A stretch of 64,000 nucleotides of DNA. Origin: Granulosicoccus sp. (GTDB taxonomy: Bacteria > Pseudomonadota > Gammaproteobacteria > Granulosicoccales > Granulosicoccaceae). Below the pieces are notes generated by a model. That model had not been told where the DNA came from. It worked only from the letters and a program-made list of their open reading frames with translations, and ran no database searches. The stretch lies in the NCBI GenBank assembly GCA_023301725.1, contig JALZUD010000055.1, forward strand, positions 1 through 64,000, read 5' to 3'. Position numbers and translations under genes: made by a program. This document shows, piece by piece, positions 22,774-32,236 of this stretch (position 1 is the first letter of the stretch; every line of letters starts with the position of its first letter).

Positions 22774-24997
22774 GACTTTGCCCGAATCGTCGTGTACCGG
22801 CTCGTAGTGAATTGAGCGTAACCGATAGCGTACTCAATGCCATAGCCAAGACAGCCATCACCGGGTGCACATAACCAAAAAGAGCTGCAGGCAACATAAG
22901 CGCGTTGTACCCCAAAGCCCACAGTATGTTGCTACGCAAAACTTGCGAGGCTTTGGATGTTATTTGCAAAGCCACCAGTATGCGATCAAGGCCACCGTCA
23001 AGCACAGCCATAGCCGCTGCATTTTTAGCTAAATCGCTCGCTTTGCCTGTTGCTATTCCCAAGGTTGAAGCTGCTAAGGCTGGGCCATCATTCAAGCCAT
23101 CGCCAACAAAACCTACGACTCGCCCCTGCTCTGTGAGCTGCTCAACCAGCGCAGCTTTATCTTCAGGAGATGCCTGAGCTTGCCAGTCTATGCCCAGTGA
23201 TTCGGCGACAATTTTTACGCTGTCAGGCCGATCACCACTTACCAATTTGATATCCGCACCCCGACTCTTGAGCTGAGATATTAATGCACTGGCGTCGTCG
23301 CGTAGCTCATCGGCCAGATAGACAGCACCTACGTATTGTCCATTGAGCGCCACACACACCTCACTGGCATGCGACAAAACGTCAGCCTCAGTGCTGCAGG
23401 GTTCAAGCATGTCGGGCACTGATGTACGCAACCACTGGCGTGACCCTGCTTGTATTTCTACTCCGCTAGCAAGTCTGCAGCAAACACCTTTGCCGGGGAG
23501 CTCTGTAAAGGTTGCATCAACCGCCTGTTGTTCATGAGCCTGCTGGGTGCTTGGATTGCTGCTGCTCAGGTTACTAAACTTCGCATTAGCTTGATGAATT
23601 GCTAGCATAAGCGGATGTTGTGAGCCCCTACCGGCCTGTGCCGCCTGCACAATGACATCGTCTTTCGAAAACCCGGAAGCGGCATAAACGCTTTGTACCT
23701 GAGGCTTGCCAACCGTCAACGTTCCTGTCTTGTCCAGCAATAGCGTATCTACCCTGCGAGCCTTATCAAGCACACTGGCATCGCGCAATATAATCCCTTC
23801 CTGTGCCGCTCTAGCGGCTGTCACTGACACCACCAACGGAACCGCTAATGACAAGGCACAAGGACAACTAACGACTAGAACCGCTAAAGCACGTTCTAAA
23901 GTATCAGATACTGAATTGCCAAGAGCAAGCAAAACCACCGACACAACAAACGCCAACAGCAACAACAATGGAACTAGCCAGAAAGCCACACTATCGGCTA
24001 TCGACATCAGGTTGGTTTTCTTGTTCAGAAAACGCCCCACTGAGCTGGCAAGTACATCCATCCGGCGATTACCCAGAGTTGATGTCACTCGCAGTTTTAA
24101 CGTGCCATTAAGATTGAGCATGCCGGCATGTATTTCATCGCCTGGCTGACGCAGTTCGGGCATCGACTCCCCATTCAACAAACCAGCATCGACAGACGCT
24201 GAGCCTGCTACAACCACACCGTCCATACAGATTCTCTCGCCTGCATGACTTTGTATTGTGTCACCCACAACCAGCACAGAAAGCGGCACCAGTTCGGACG
24301 TAGACAGATCATTAATTCGTCGCGCTTTAACAGGTGATAAATCAAGTAGCTCTCTAACGGCATTGGTAGCCGTTCGATGCGCACCAAAATCTGCGAGTCG
24401 CGCAATGAGCTGGAACGTTACCAGCATCACCGGCACGTCAAACCAGACATCCGATCCACCATTGGCCAGTGTGACGATCGAACCGGCCGTTGCAGCCACT
24501 GTAGCTACGAAGATCAAGGAATCCATGCCTGGCACCCGAGCACGCAAACCCAGCCAACCCAGCTTAAGAAATGGCGCTGCCGAGTAGACGAGTACCGGTA
24601 AAGAGACGATCCCAGAAAAAACCGCAAACCACCAGGCCATTGCCTCTGTCGGCAATCCGATAAACAATCGGATCATACTGGCCATCATCACCCACAACCC
24701 AAAACCCAATGCTACGCCCAAACGCATGCGCATCTGCTTTTCAAACTTACTGCTTTGCGATGTGCGGGCAGGATCGTCAATGGCACGCGTTGTATAGCCC
24801 AATTGGGCTATTGCTGTACGAATCGAGCTGTCTTCTACGACATCAGCATGGTGCTGAACTGTCGCTGTATCACTCAAAAAGGAGACGCTGACATCAACCA
24901 CTCCCGGCAAGCGACGCACAGCACGTTCCACAGTCGCCGCACAACCACCACAGAACATATCCTCAACAACGAACACGCTCTCATTAGGCGTATGCAC
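22763..24997 (-). CDS. ccoI: heavy-metal P-type ATPase, CcoI/FixI-like (cbb3 Cu delivery)
   Basis: N-terminal HMA MFCGGCAATVERAV; SCPCALSLAVPL; DKTGTLTVGK; GDGLNDGPALAAS; directly downstream of ccoP. Confidence 0.92.
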   Translation of the reverse strand: MHTPNESVFVVEDMFCGGCAATVERAVRRLPGVVDVSVSFLSDTATVQHHADVVEDSSIRTAIAQLGYTTRAIDDPARTSQSSKFEKQMRMRLGVALGFGLWVMMASMIRLFIGLPTEAMAWWFAVFSGIVSLPVLVYSAAPFLKLGWLGLRARVPGMDSLIFVATVAATAGSIVTLANGGSDVWFDVPVMLVTFQLIARLADFGAHRTATNAVRELLDLSPVKARRINDLSTSELVPLSVLVVGDTIQSHAGERICMDGVVVAGSASVDAGLLNGESMPELRQPGDEIHAGMLNLNGTLKLRVTSTLGNRRMDVLASSVGRFLNKKTNLMSIADSVAFWLVPLLLLLAFVVSVVLLALGNSVSDTLERALAVLVVSCPCALSLAVPLVVSVTAARAAQEGIILRDASVLDKARRVDTLLLDKTGTLTVGKPQVQSVYAASGFSKDDVIVQAAQAGRGSQHPLMLAIHQANAKFSNLSSSNPSTQQAHEQQAVDATFTELPGKGVCCRLASGVEIQAGSRQWLRTSVPDMLEPCSTEADVLSHASEVCVALNGQYVGAVYLADELRDDASALISQLKSRGADIKLVSGDRPDSVKIVAESLGIDWQAQASPEDKAALVEQLTEQGRVVGFVGDGLNDGPALAASTLGIATGKASDLAKNAAAMAVLDGGLDRILVALQITSKASQVLRSNILWALGYNALMLPAALFGYVHPVMAVLAMALSTLSVTLNSLRAGTRRFGQSHGK

Positions 24998-25014
24998 GCT
25001 AGTGCACTGCCAAA

Positions 25015-25665
25015 TCAGACATCAGGCTCGCCCAACACAGAGATCAACTCAGCTCCACCGTTGAATGGCCCCGTACGATCAGCAAACGCATCACGCTCGG
25101 CAGCAAACCATTCTGCGTCGACTTCATCAGCCACGTTCGACCATGAATTGCGAATGTAATTGAGCACCGCAGCCAATTCCTGATCACTCAGGTGTGATTG
25201 CACAGGCATAACGCCGTTGTAGGTATTACCCATTACAACCATCTCCCCCTGAACACCATGTAGTAGGATTTGCGCAGGAATACGAGCATCGGTGAGTACC
25301 CACTCAGAACCATCAAGTGGTGGAAAAGCACCGGCTAATCCAGCTCCACTAGACTGATGGCAAGCGACACAGTTGGCGTTATAGACCGCAGCTCCGTCCA
25401 CTGGCAAGCTGCCTGGCAAAGGCAAAGCCGTGCGTAAATCGCCTGCGTCAGCTGGTACCGTACCTTGCACAAAAAAGTAGCTGACACCCCAAGTTATCAA
25501 TACCAAGCACACAATGGTGTACCAAAACGGCAGCGGATTCTTTAGCTCCTCAGGCTCAAACCTTTCACGACGATAAGAACGTTCTTTGCTGGAATCATCA
25601 ATTGCGTTTGATGATTTTTCCGTCGCACCTTGGCTTGCGCCCTTGCTGCTATCTGGTTCGTTCAT
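25015..25665 (-). CDS. ccoP: cbb3-type cytochrome c oxidase subunit III-like, monoheme
   Basis: NPLPFWYTIVCLVLITWGVSYFF TM followed by one CVACH motif; position in cco cluster. Confidence 0.8.
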   Translation of the reverse strand: MNEPDSSKGASQGATEKSSNAIDDSSKERSYRRERFEPEELKNPLPFWYTIVCLVLITWGVSYFFVQGTVPADAGDLRTALPLPGSLPVDGAAVYNANCVACHQSSGAGLAGAFPPLDGSEWVLTDARIPAQILLHGVQGEMVVMGNTYNGVMPVQSHLSDQELAAVLNYIRNSWSNVADEVDAEWFAAERDAFADRTGPFNGGAELISVLGEPDV

Positions 25666-26369
25666 TGTGTTGCCTCTACCTTGGCTGCCGGCGTTTGCAC
25701 CGTACCGCTCGATAAATCTATACTTAAGGCGCTGACTTTATCGTCGTCAGCTGACTTATCTGCTGGTTGATCATCAGGGTCAGCTTTCGGTAGATCATCT
25801 GTTGGATAGGTATGGTCAAGCCCGAGCAAATATTCCACTAGATCCATAGCATCAGGTGTGGCAATCACAGTACCACCTCGAACACGGTACTCTGGTGGTA
25901 GATTGACAGCGGTAACACCTTCGGGCACGAAATCGATAACTTCGAAAAGGAAAGGATATCCTGGCATGTTGCTTCCTGGAGATACCGACCGAGGGGCATA
26001 AAGGTGGGTCAGATGCCAGTCGACACTGGGTTGCCGTGCACCGATGTTAAACAGGTCCGGTCCAGTTCGCATGGTTCCCATCAAATGTGGGTTGTCGTAA
26101 CTATAGTCTTTAGGTACAGACGGTCGGCCCCAACCACGTGTCATGTCTGGCGCTAGACTGGCGTCGCGTGGCTGCTGGCTATGACAATACACACACCCTA
26201 GAGCGATATAGGTTTGTCGACCTCGAGCTTGGGCCTCAGTGTACGGCGCTAAAGCCGCGGGTGGATTTTCCCCTGTACGCAGCTGTATCGCAGGCATGAT
26301 CAACAATAACATGGTGGCATAAAGCAAGATAAGTGCAGAACCCGCAATGATGCCTAGTGCGCGAGTCAT
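25662..26369 (-). CDS. ccoO: cbb3-type cytochrome c oxidase subunit II (monoheme)
   Basis: N-terminal TM; GRQTYIALGCVYCHSQQPR; MRTGPDLFNIGARQPSVDWHLTHLYAPRSVSPGSNMPGYPFLF. Confidence 0.93.
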   Translation of the reverse strand: MTRALGIIAGSALILLYATMLLLIMPAIQLRTGENPPAALAPYTEAQARGRQTYIALGCVYCHSQQPRDASLAPDMTRGWGRPSVPKDYSYDNPHLMGTMRTGPDLFNIGARQPSVDWHLTHLYAPRSVSPGSNMPGYPFLFEVIDFVPEGVTAVNLPPEYRVRGGTVIATPDAMDLVEYLLGLDHTYPTDDLPKADPDDQPADKSADDDKVSALSIDLSSGTVQTPAAKVEATQ

Positions 26370-28027
26370 GATTGAACTCCTTTTGCAGTTTCAAGATTTT
26401 TACGCTTACCAAACCCTTGCATTAACTTCGGTGGAGCATCGCTCGCCGGCCCCATACGTCGCATGACAAGAATAAAGTGGGCTGCAAAAACAACGTGTCC
26501 GAGTGTCATCAAACTACCACCTACAGAGCGCGCCTTGAGGTACGGCATAGTCAGTAGTACCGAATCCATAAACGGTCGGGTTGCATCAAGCATTGCCGTA
26601 CCCTGCAGCCAACCACCTATTGATAGCGGCCAGAAATAGATACCAAAACCCAGAAACACTAACCAGAAGTGCAATTCAATGGCCCAGATATGCGGCCACT
26701 CCCAAGCAACAAGCCTTGGCAAGATAAAGTAGATAGAGCCAAACAAGATGAAAGAGAAGAAGCCGTAAACACCCATGTGAGCATGCGCCACTGTGTAGTG
26801 CGTGAAGTGAGTGATGACGTTCACTGAACGCAAGGCTTCAATAGAACCCTGGACGGAGGCAAAGGTATACATCATGGCTCCTGCAACAACAAAACGCAGG
26901 GTGGGTGAACTCAACACCATTCGCCAGCGGGAGTAGATAGTCATGTGATGGTTAATAGCTACTGCAAGTACCGGTATTACCATCATGACACTGGTAACGA
27001 TTGATAAGGTGGTTAACCACGTAGGCACTGGACCACCAATCAAATGATGCACACCTACTTGGCTATAGAACAAGGCCAATGCCCAGAATCCGATGAGCGA
27101 TAAAGAATATGAATAGATGGGTGTGCCAGTAATTTTTGGAATAAAGTAGTAGGCAGCTGCAAGACCTAATGGTGACATCCATAGCCCCAACACATTGTGT
27201 GCAAACCACCAATTCATGATGGCTTGCTCAACGCCCACGAATAACGGAAGTTTCGCGGTTATGAGCAGCATGGGAAACCACACCAGGGCAGCAATGAGGT
27301 ACCACGCACTCACGTAAAGATGGTGCACACGGCGGCGCAAAATGGTCATCAATAGTGGCACGGCAGCCAATGCACCGCCAAGTACCAGAAAGATATCAAC
27401 GAACCAAGGGAACTCGAGCCACTCAAGCCCTTCGCTCATCCCTCCAAGCACGGCTACCGTGCCAGAGAACATACCAATATTCCAAAGCATCGCCCCTAGG
27501 GTGGCGTATTTTCCTCCCAGCAGTGGTGTTTTAAACAGGCGCGGCACTAGCCAGATACCAACACCTACGCCTGCCATGGAAGCCCAACCGTAAGCCACTA
27601 CATTTAAATGCGCAGGCCGCACACGGCCAAATGTCAACACGGCATCCTGAATTAGCCAATCAGGAACGTGGAGCTTGACGGACGCAACTACACCAAATAG
27701 TGAGCCCAGCAACAACCAGACGATGGATGAAGATAGCCACCACAGAACTGGCGTACGACCCGACTTGTCCAGCTCACGTCGTTCCGCTAACTCCTCTTCA
27801 TCGATATCCAGGTCGCCCTCTTCGGCCGCCTTCTGGATTCCCTTTCGTCGAACACCGGTTAAGGCCGGATCCTCTTCACGACCCAACTCACCTTCAGCAA
27901 AGATGACTTTCGCCGCCTCTTCGCCATCTCCCCACTGATCATTGGCAAGCCCCCAGACCATTAAAAAGATACCGCCAATGGATATCAGGAATGTCATGGC
28001 TAGTAAAAACGCTATTGCTGGTGTCAT
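26366..28027 (-). CDS. ccoN: cbb3-type cytochrome c oxidase subunit I with N-terminal CcoS-like segment
   Basis: Heme-copper oxidase core (FGRVRPAHLNVVAYGWASMAG; WWFAHNVLGLWMSPLGLAAAYYF; HYTVAHAHMGVYGFFSFI); extra N-terminal TM followed by NDQWGDGEEAAKVIFAEGE. Confidence 0.92.
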   Translation of the reverse strand: MTPAIAFLLAMTFLISIGGIFLMVWGLANDQWGDGEEAAKVIFAEGELGREEDPALTGVRRKGIQKAAEEGDLDIDEEELAERRELDKSGRTPVLWWLSSSIVWLLLGSLFGVVASVKLHVPDWLIQDAVLTFGRVRPAHLNVVAYGWASMAGVGVGIWLVPRLFKTPLLGGKYATLGAMLWNIGMFSGTVAVLGGMSEGLEWLEFPWFVDIFLVLGGALAAVPLLMTILRRRVHHLYVSAWYLIAALVWFPMLLITAKLPLFVGVEQAIMNWWFAHNVLGLWMSPLGLAAAYYFIPKITGTPIYSYSLSLIGFWALALFYSQVGVHHLIGGPVPTWLTTLSIVTSVMMVIPVLAVAINHHMTIYSRWRMVLSSPTLRFVVAGAMMYTFASVQGSIEALRSVNVITHFTHYTVAHAHMGVYGFFSFILFGSIYFILPRLVAWEWPHIWAIELHFWLVFLGFGIYFWPLSIGGWLQGTAMLDATRPFMDSVLLTMPYLKARSVGGSLMTLGHVVFAAHFILVMRRMGPASDAPPKLMQGFGKRKNLETAKGVQS

Positions 28028-28128
28028 TCTTCTTCGCTAAATCGCCACCATTTTGCGGCAATGGAATGATAGCGCAGAGACCCCACAGACTGTCAATCTG
28101 GATTTACAGAGGTATTACATACTCAGGT

Positions 28129-28899
28129 TTACAGATTAGACAAATAGGCCTCCAATGCGCAGACATCATCAGGGCTATCTACCCCACGCGCAGGACTATT
28201 TTTAACAATTCCAACATGAATGCGACCGCCGTGATAAAGCACGCGTAGTTGCTCAAGCTGTTCTTCTTTCTCAAGTTCACAAGGTTGCAAATTCTGGTAG
28301 CGATGCAAATAGCCGCAGCGGTAAGCGTACATGCCAATGTGCAAGTAACTGGCAGGCATGGTGGCATCGGTGGCTGGTGTATTGCTCAGCAAGGCTTGGC
28401 GCTGTGCCGGAATACTGGCTCTGCTGAAATACAGCGCCATATCTCTGTGATCACGCACCACTTTCACTCGATTGACATTGGCGTAATCCTCAGCCGATGT
28501 CATCTGCATACACAGTGTGGCCATGTCAGCATGAGGGTGCGCCTGTAAGTTACCTGCAAGCACATCCAGATGCTCTGCGGGTGTGGCTGGCTCATCGCCT
28601 TGCAGTCCAACGATAATCTGATCGTCCGTCCATTGTCTGCGCTGTGCCACTTCGGCAATTCTGTCTGTGCCGCTAGGATGATCTTCGCGAGTCATCTCCA
28701 CGTCTAACCCTGCATCCGTGCACACGCGAGCGATGCGTTCATCGTCAGTGGCAATCACAACAGTAGTGGCTGCCGACTCCTCAGCTCGCTTGGCCGTATG
28801 CAGAATCATGGGTAAACCGTTAAGAGGATGCAACGGCTTACCAGGGAACCGGGCGGAGGCGTAGCGCGCGGGTATAACAACGCTGTACGGCTGTTGCAT
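28129..28899 (-). CDS. kdsB: 3-deoxy-manno-octulosonate cytidylyltransferase
   Basis: VVIPARYASARFPGKPLHPLNGLPMILHTAKRA; IIVGLQGDEPATPAEHLD. Confidence 0.95.
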   Translation of the reverse strand: MQQPYSVVIPARYASARFPGKPLHPLNGLPMILHTAKRAEESAATTVVIATDDERIARVCTDAGLDVEMTREDHPSGTDRIAEVAQRRQWTDDQIIVGLQGDEPATPAEHLDVLAGNLQAHPHADMATLCMQMTSAEDYANVNRVKVVRDHRDMALYFSRASIPAQRQALLSNTPATDATMPASYLHIGMYAYRCGYLHRYQNLQPCELEKEEQLEQLRVLYHGGRIHVGIVKNSPARGVDSPDDVCALEAYLSNL

Positions 28900-28905
28900 G
28901 TGTCG

Positions 28906-29964
28906 TTAGTCCTGAGCTTTTGTTAACTTTTCACTTTGAAGCTGCGCTTCAAGTTGCACTATGCCTACCTGCAGAGCGTCTGTAACGCAAACTGTAGTTT
29001 GCACCTCGAACACCTCCACCGGCAAAGCTCCCAAAGCACGAAGCTTAACCGCGTCTTTCGAGGTAACCAGTAAGGGTAAGTTGTGTTCGGTTTTCACATC
29101 GTCTGTTGAATATACATGGTGATCAGGTTTAGCAATACCCGTAACCTTCAGACCTGCTTGAGTTAGCGCGTTAAAAAAACGTGCCGGATGGCCAATACCT
29201 GCCATGGCCACAACCGACCGACCCTGCCAGTCATCAATAGATTGCGTTTGCTCGTCACGCAAACTTACCGTGCTAGACAATTGCAAGTTAAAACGTTGAG
29301 TTTGGAAAGGATTCTCCTCACCCGAATTGTGCAATTGCGCTAACGATTCATGAACGGTATCGCTTCCTTGAGTTGCCACCAAGTCAGCACGACGCCACCG
29401 CTTATACGACTCACGTAACGGCCCGGCGGGTAAAAGCCAACGGTTACCAAAGCCACGCTCGCCATCGACCACTAACACTGTGGCGGATCGATCCATGGCC
29501 AAGTGCTGCAGCCCATCATCTGAAAATACAATGTCGCAGTTAGTCTGATCGTTTATATAAGACACGGCATCTGCACGTTTTACGCAAACACACACTGGCA
29601 CACCGGTTTGTCGAGATAGCATTAAAGGCTCGTCACCAACCACTTCCGCAGTATCGCTATCAGCAATGAGATGAGGCTGAACGTGACGATGACCACCATA
29701 GCCTCTGGTAACGATAGCAGGTCTCCAACCCCATGCTTTGAATTTTTCAACAAGAAAGGCGGTGAGCGGTGTTTTACCGGTACCGCCCACTACAAGGTTG
29801 CCCACTACTACCACTGGCATAGGAGACTGGATTGTTTTAAACAAGCCCGTGGTATAGCCAAGACGGCGTATGAAAATAAGCAGTCGGTACACTTGCGATA
29901 TGGGCCATAAGAGGTACGCACGCATGCCGCGTGCACGCCATAGTCTCTCTATACTTCGGCTCAT
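28906..29964 (-). CDS. lpxK: tetraacyldisaccharide 4'-kinase
   Basis: VVVGNLVVGGTGKTPLTAFLVEKF; VTRGYGGH; VFSDDGLQHLAMDRS. Confidence 0.95.
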   Translation of the reverse strand: MSRSIERLWRARGMRAYLLWPISQVYRLLIFIRRLGYTTGLFKTIQSPMPVVVVGNLVVGGTGKTPLTAFLVEKFKAWGWRPAIVTRGYGGHRHVQPHLIADSDTAEVVGDEPLMLSRQTGVPVCVCVKRADAVSYINDQTNCDIVFSDDGLQHLAMDRSATVLVVDGERGFGNRWLLPAGPLRESYKRWRRADLVATQGSDTVHESLAQLHNSGEENPFQTQRFNLQLSSTVSLRDEQTQSIDDWQGRSVVAMAGIGHPARFFNALTQAGLKVTGIAKPDHHVYSTDDVKTEHNLPLLVTSKDAVKLRALGALPVEVFEVQTTVCVTDALQVGIVQLEAQLQSEKLTKAQD

Positions 29965-30076
29965 GCCTGAGCCTCACATGGCAGTAAATTGAGCTTGATG
30001 GGTATACAGCACGTTTGCATGTGGTTCGACGAATTCTACAGTGAACAACTATTTATGGATATGCAGCGCTTGAACA

Positions 30077-30763
30077 CTACAATACAAAATTTAAGAAACT
30101 AGAAAATTCACACTCACCGTTTCTAATATCGTTCATGCGCCTCTCAAGAATTTCTTCTCCATCAGGTGCGCTGAAAATTCGCACGAGCGCTTCCAAAGAG
30201 TTGCGCCTCGCTTCTCTCAAGTGAACGTAATCCAGATTCAGTAAATCTATTGTGTACGAAGCCTTTTCACCATTTTCTACTCTTGCGCTTACTGCACCGG
30301 TCTCACTTTCCCAATAGAAACAGTCCGCGATGTTTTCGCACCTTGTTGGAAACAGAAAAAAATCGATGTCGATTTCGCCTCTCTTATGTTCATCACAAGA
30401 AACGTTATCCTGATCTGGCTTCTCGTGATTATCAGCTGGTGGAGGGTAACCAAAGCAAGATAGGACGATATTCTCATACCAATATCTGCGCCTTTCAACA
30501 CAGTCAGCTGATATGCCGTTCCTCTCAATCGCATCGCGCAACTCGCCTGACAGTGTACCTTGAGGAATCATATGCTCAATCACCTCGCTCTTGTTTTCTC
30601 CTCCTCTTAGCTGTCTTTCACAATAGGCACACGTACCATTTTGTTCAGAGTAAAGACTTTCTTTTAGTTCTTCTCTACACGGCGCACCGAATTCTCTCCA
30701 TGGCATGTCAGCTGCTATGTCAGACAGGCAATCTGGCCCTTTGCTCTTCTGTATGTACTTCAT
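30077..30763 (-). CDS. ptuB: Septu-like HNH nuclease PtuB (TIGR02646-like)
   Basis: MKYIQKSKGPDCL; CAYCERQL...EHMIPQ...YENIVLSCFG...CDEHKRGEID; ATGA overlap with the upstream AAA ATPase. Confidence 0.8.
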   Translation of the reverse strand: MKYIQKSKGPDCLSDIAADMPWREFGAPCREELKESLYSEQNGTCAYCERQLRGGENKSEVIEHMIPQGTLSGELRDAIERNGISADCVERRRYWYENIVLSCFGYPPPADNHEKPDQDNVSCDEHKRGEIDIDFFLFPTRCENIADCFYWESETGAVSARVENGEKASYTIDLLNLDYVHLREARRNSLEALVRIFSAPDGEEILERRMNDIRNGECEFSSFLNFVL

Positions 30764-31917
30764 TTTTTTCGTTGCAGAGCGCTAAGTAGTTTTAACTCTT
30801 GAAAAAATACGCTGTCTACATTTTCATACTCTAGAATTTTTTCCCTCAGATCCTTTGCCTTGTGACTATCTTCATCACCAGCTTTAAATAGTTTTCGGTA
30901 TTCAATCTTTAACCCTTCAACTTCTCTAGGCTGACCCGGCGCATTCATAATGCCCTTAAGCACGCTACTTCCGTCTGAACCACTGGGAGGCCCATTCAGC
31001 TTACTGGCCTTAACACCTTGTTCATTTCTTGCAATAACCTGAACATTTTTCCAAGACGTTGAACTCAAAACTTGAGGAGAGTGAGTAGCAAAAATGAACT
31101 GATTCCCTGTTCCGATAGCACTATAAAGCTTCAAAATATCGTATTGCCATGTAGGATGCAGCGCAGCCTCAGGTTCATCAATCAGAATTATCGAATTATT
31201 CGGTTGAAGCATCATCAAACCAATTAAACGACTGTATATTTGTTTTTCTCCATCACTCAAATCGTCGATGGATACTTCGTCACCAGATATATTCTTAAAG
31301 ACAGGTTTATTGAGCAAAGCAGCGTCCAGCTTGTGGAGTGACACTGTTGGTTCTAATACTTTAAATTTATCATTAAATATTTTAATCGCCTTGCTCGCCC
31401 TTAGCTTTGAGCTACTCTCTTCAACCAACCTTTCTTGAGCAATCACATATTCTTTGATATACACAACTGCTTTCTTAATAACATCTCGACTAATCTCGTA
31501 GGAGAATTGGTAATTGAGGTCCAATTGTCCTAGATTGGATCCAGCTGAATCCATACTAATAAGCGCTGGCATATAAATTATTTGCGAATTAGCGAACGGA
31601 GGCGTGTCTCCGGCAGTCAATTTGGATACTTCACTCAGTAGATTTCCAAGGTACCGTCGATCCAAATCTCCATTTACGAGTTTGTGGAGTACTGGAAAAT
31701 CTGGATAATCTACCAAGTCCAGTTTTGCTCCACCCTCATCGAGTGCGAAACCCGTGTTGTAGAACTTAGCAATTAACTCTAAGATCGACGTTTTTCCAGC
31801 GCCGTTTTTACCTACCAGTACGTCAACAGAGTTATGGTTATCGACCGGACTGTTAAATTCGATATGTAAGTCGTTGAGGCCTCTGTAATTCTTAATCTGC
31901 AAAGATTTAATATGCAT
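30760..31917 (-). CDS. ptuA: Septu-like AAA/ABC-type ATPase PtuA
   Basis: MHIKSLQIKNYRGLNDL; Walker A VGKNGAGKTSILE; DLSDGEKQIYSR; Walker B IILIDEPEAALHPTWQ; FATHSPQVL; start taken at internal ATG 31917. Confidence 0.82.
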   Translation of the reverse strand: MHIKSLQIKNYRGLNDLHIEFNSPVDNHNSVDVLVGKNGAGKTSILELIAKFYNTGFALDEGGAKLDLVDYPDFPVLHKLVNGDLDRRYLGNLLSEVSKLTAGDTPPFANSQIIYMPALISMDSAGSNLGQLDLNYQFSYEISRDVIKKAVVYIKEYVIAQERLVEESSSKLRASKAIKIFNDKFKVLEPTVSLHKLDAALLNKPVFKNISGDEVSIDDLSDGEKQIYSRLIGLMMLQPNNSIILIDEPEAALHPTWQYDILKLYSAIGTGNQFIFATHSPQVLSSTSWKNVQVIARNEQGVKASKLNGPPSGSDGSSVLKGIMNAPGQPREVEGLKIEYRKLFKAGDEDSHKAKDLREKILEYENVDSVFFQELKLLSALQRKK

Positions 31918-32236
31918 CAAATATTCTCGTGAAACAGCGCATGCGTATTCTGACCAAAGCAATCACTTGTTCTAAAGTGAAGTGATCACATGATTTACTC
32001 AACACCCGAGTGCCGATGATAACACTCGAAATGAACGCATTGCCGTGGTGGCGGAGACGGCATGCAAGGCACAAAGCATTGATTCGCCTTTGAGATCAAT
32101 TCAGTGAACTTGGTCAATCGTCCACTGCCTAGACCAAATATGAGACGTCGATAGTGGATGAAATCCAGTAGAGTGAAGGCCGATTGATTCAGGCAGCTTT
32201 CTGCGCAACACCAAAGCCGCTAACAGTGTCAAAAAT

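Noticed and set aside
28028-28128. FNR/Anr box (TTGAT-N4-ATCAA) upstream of ccoN
   Set aside because: No matching site seen in the kdsB-ccoN gap.
30250-30789. 179-aa plus-strand ORF antisense to ptuB
   Set aside because: Fully antisense to a well-supported gene; composition looks like a shadow ORF. The same applies to the many other antisense ORFs in the track.
30039-32109. 8-bp direct repeat CAGTGAAC at 30039-30046 and 32102-32109 flanking the Septu module, as a possible target-site duplication
   Set aside because: Too short to be distinguished from chance over 2 kb; no inverted repeats or transposase accompany it.
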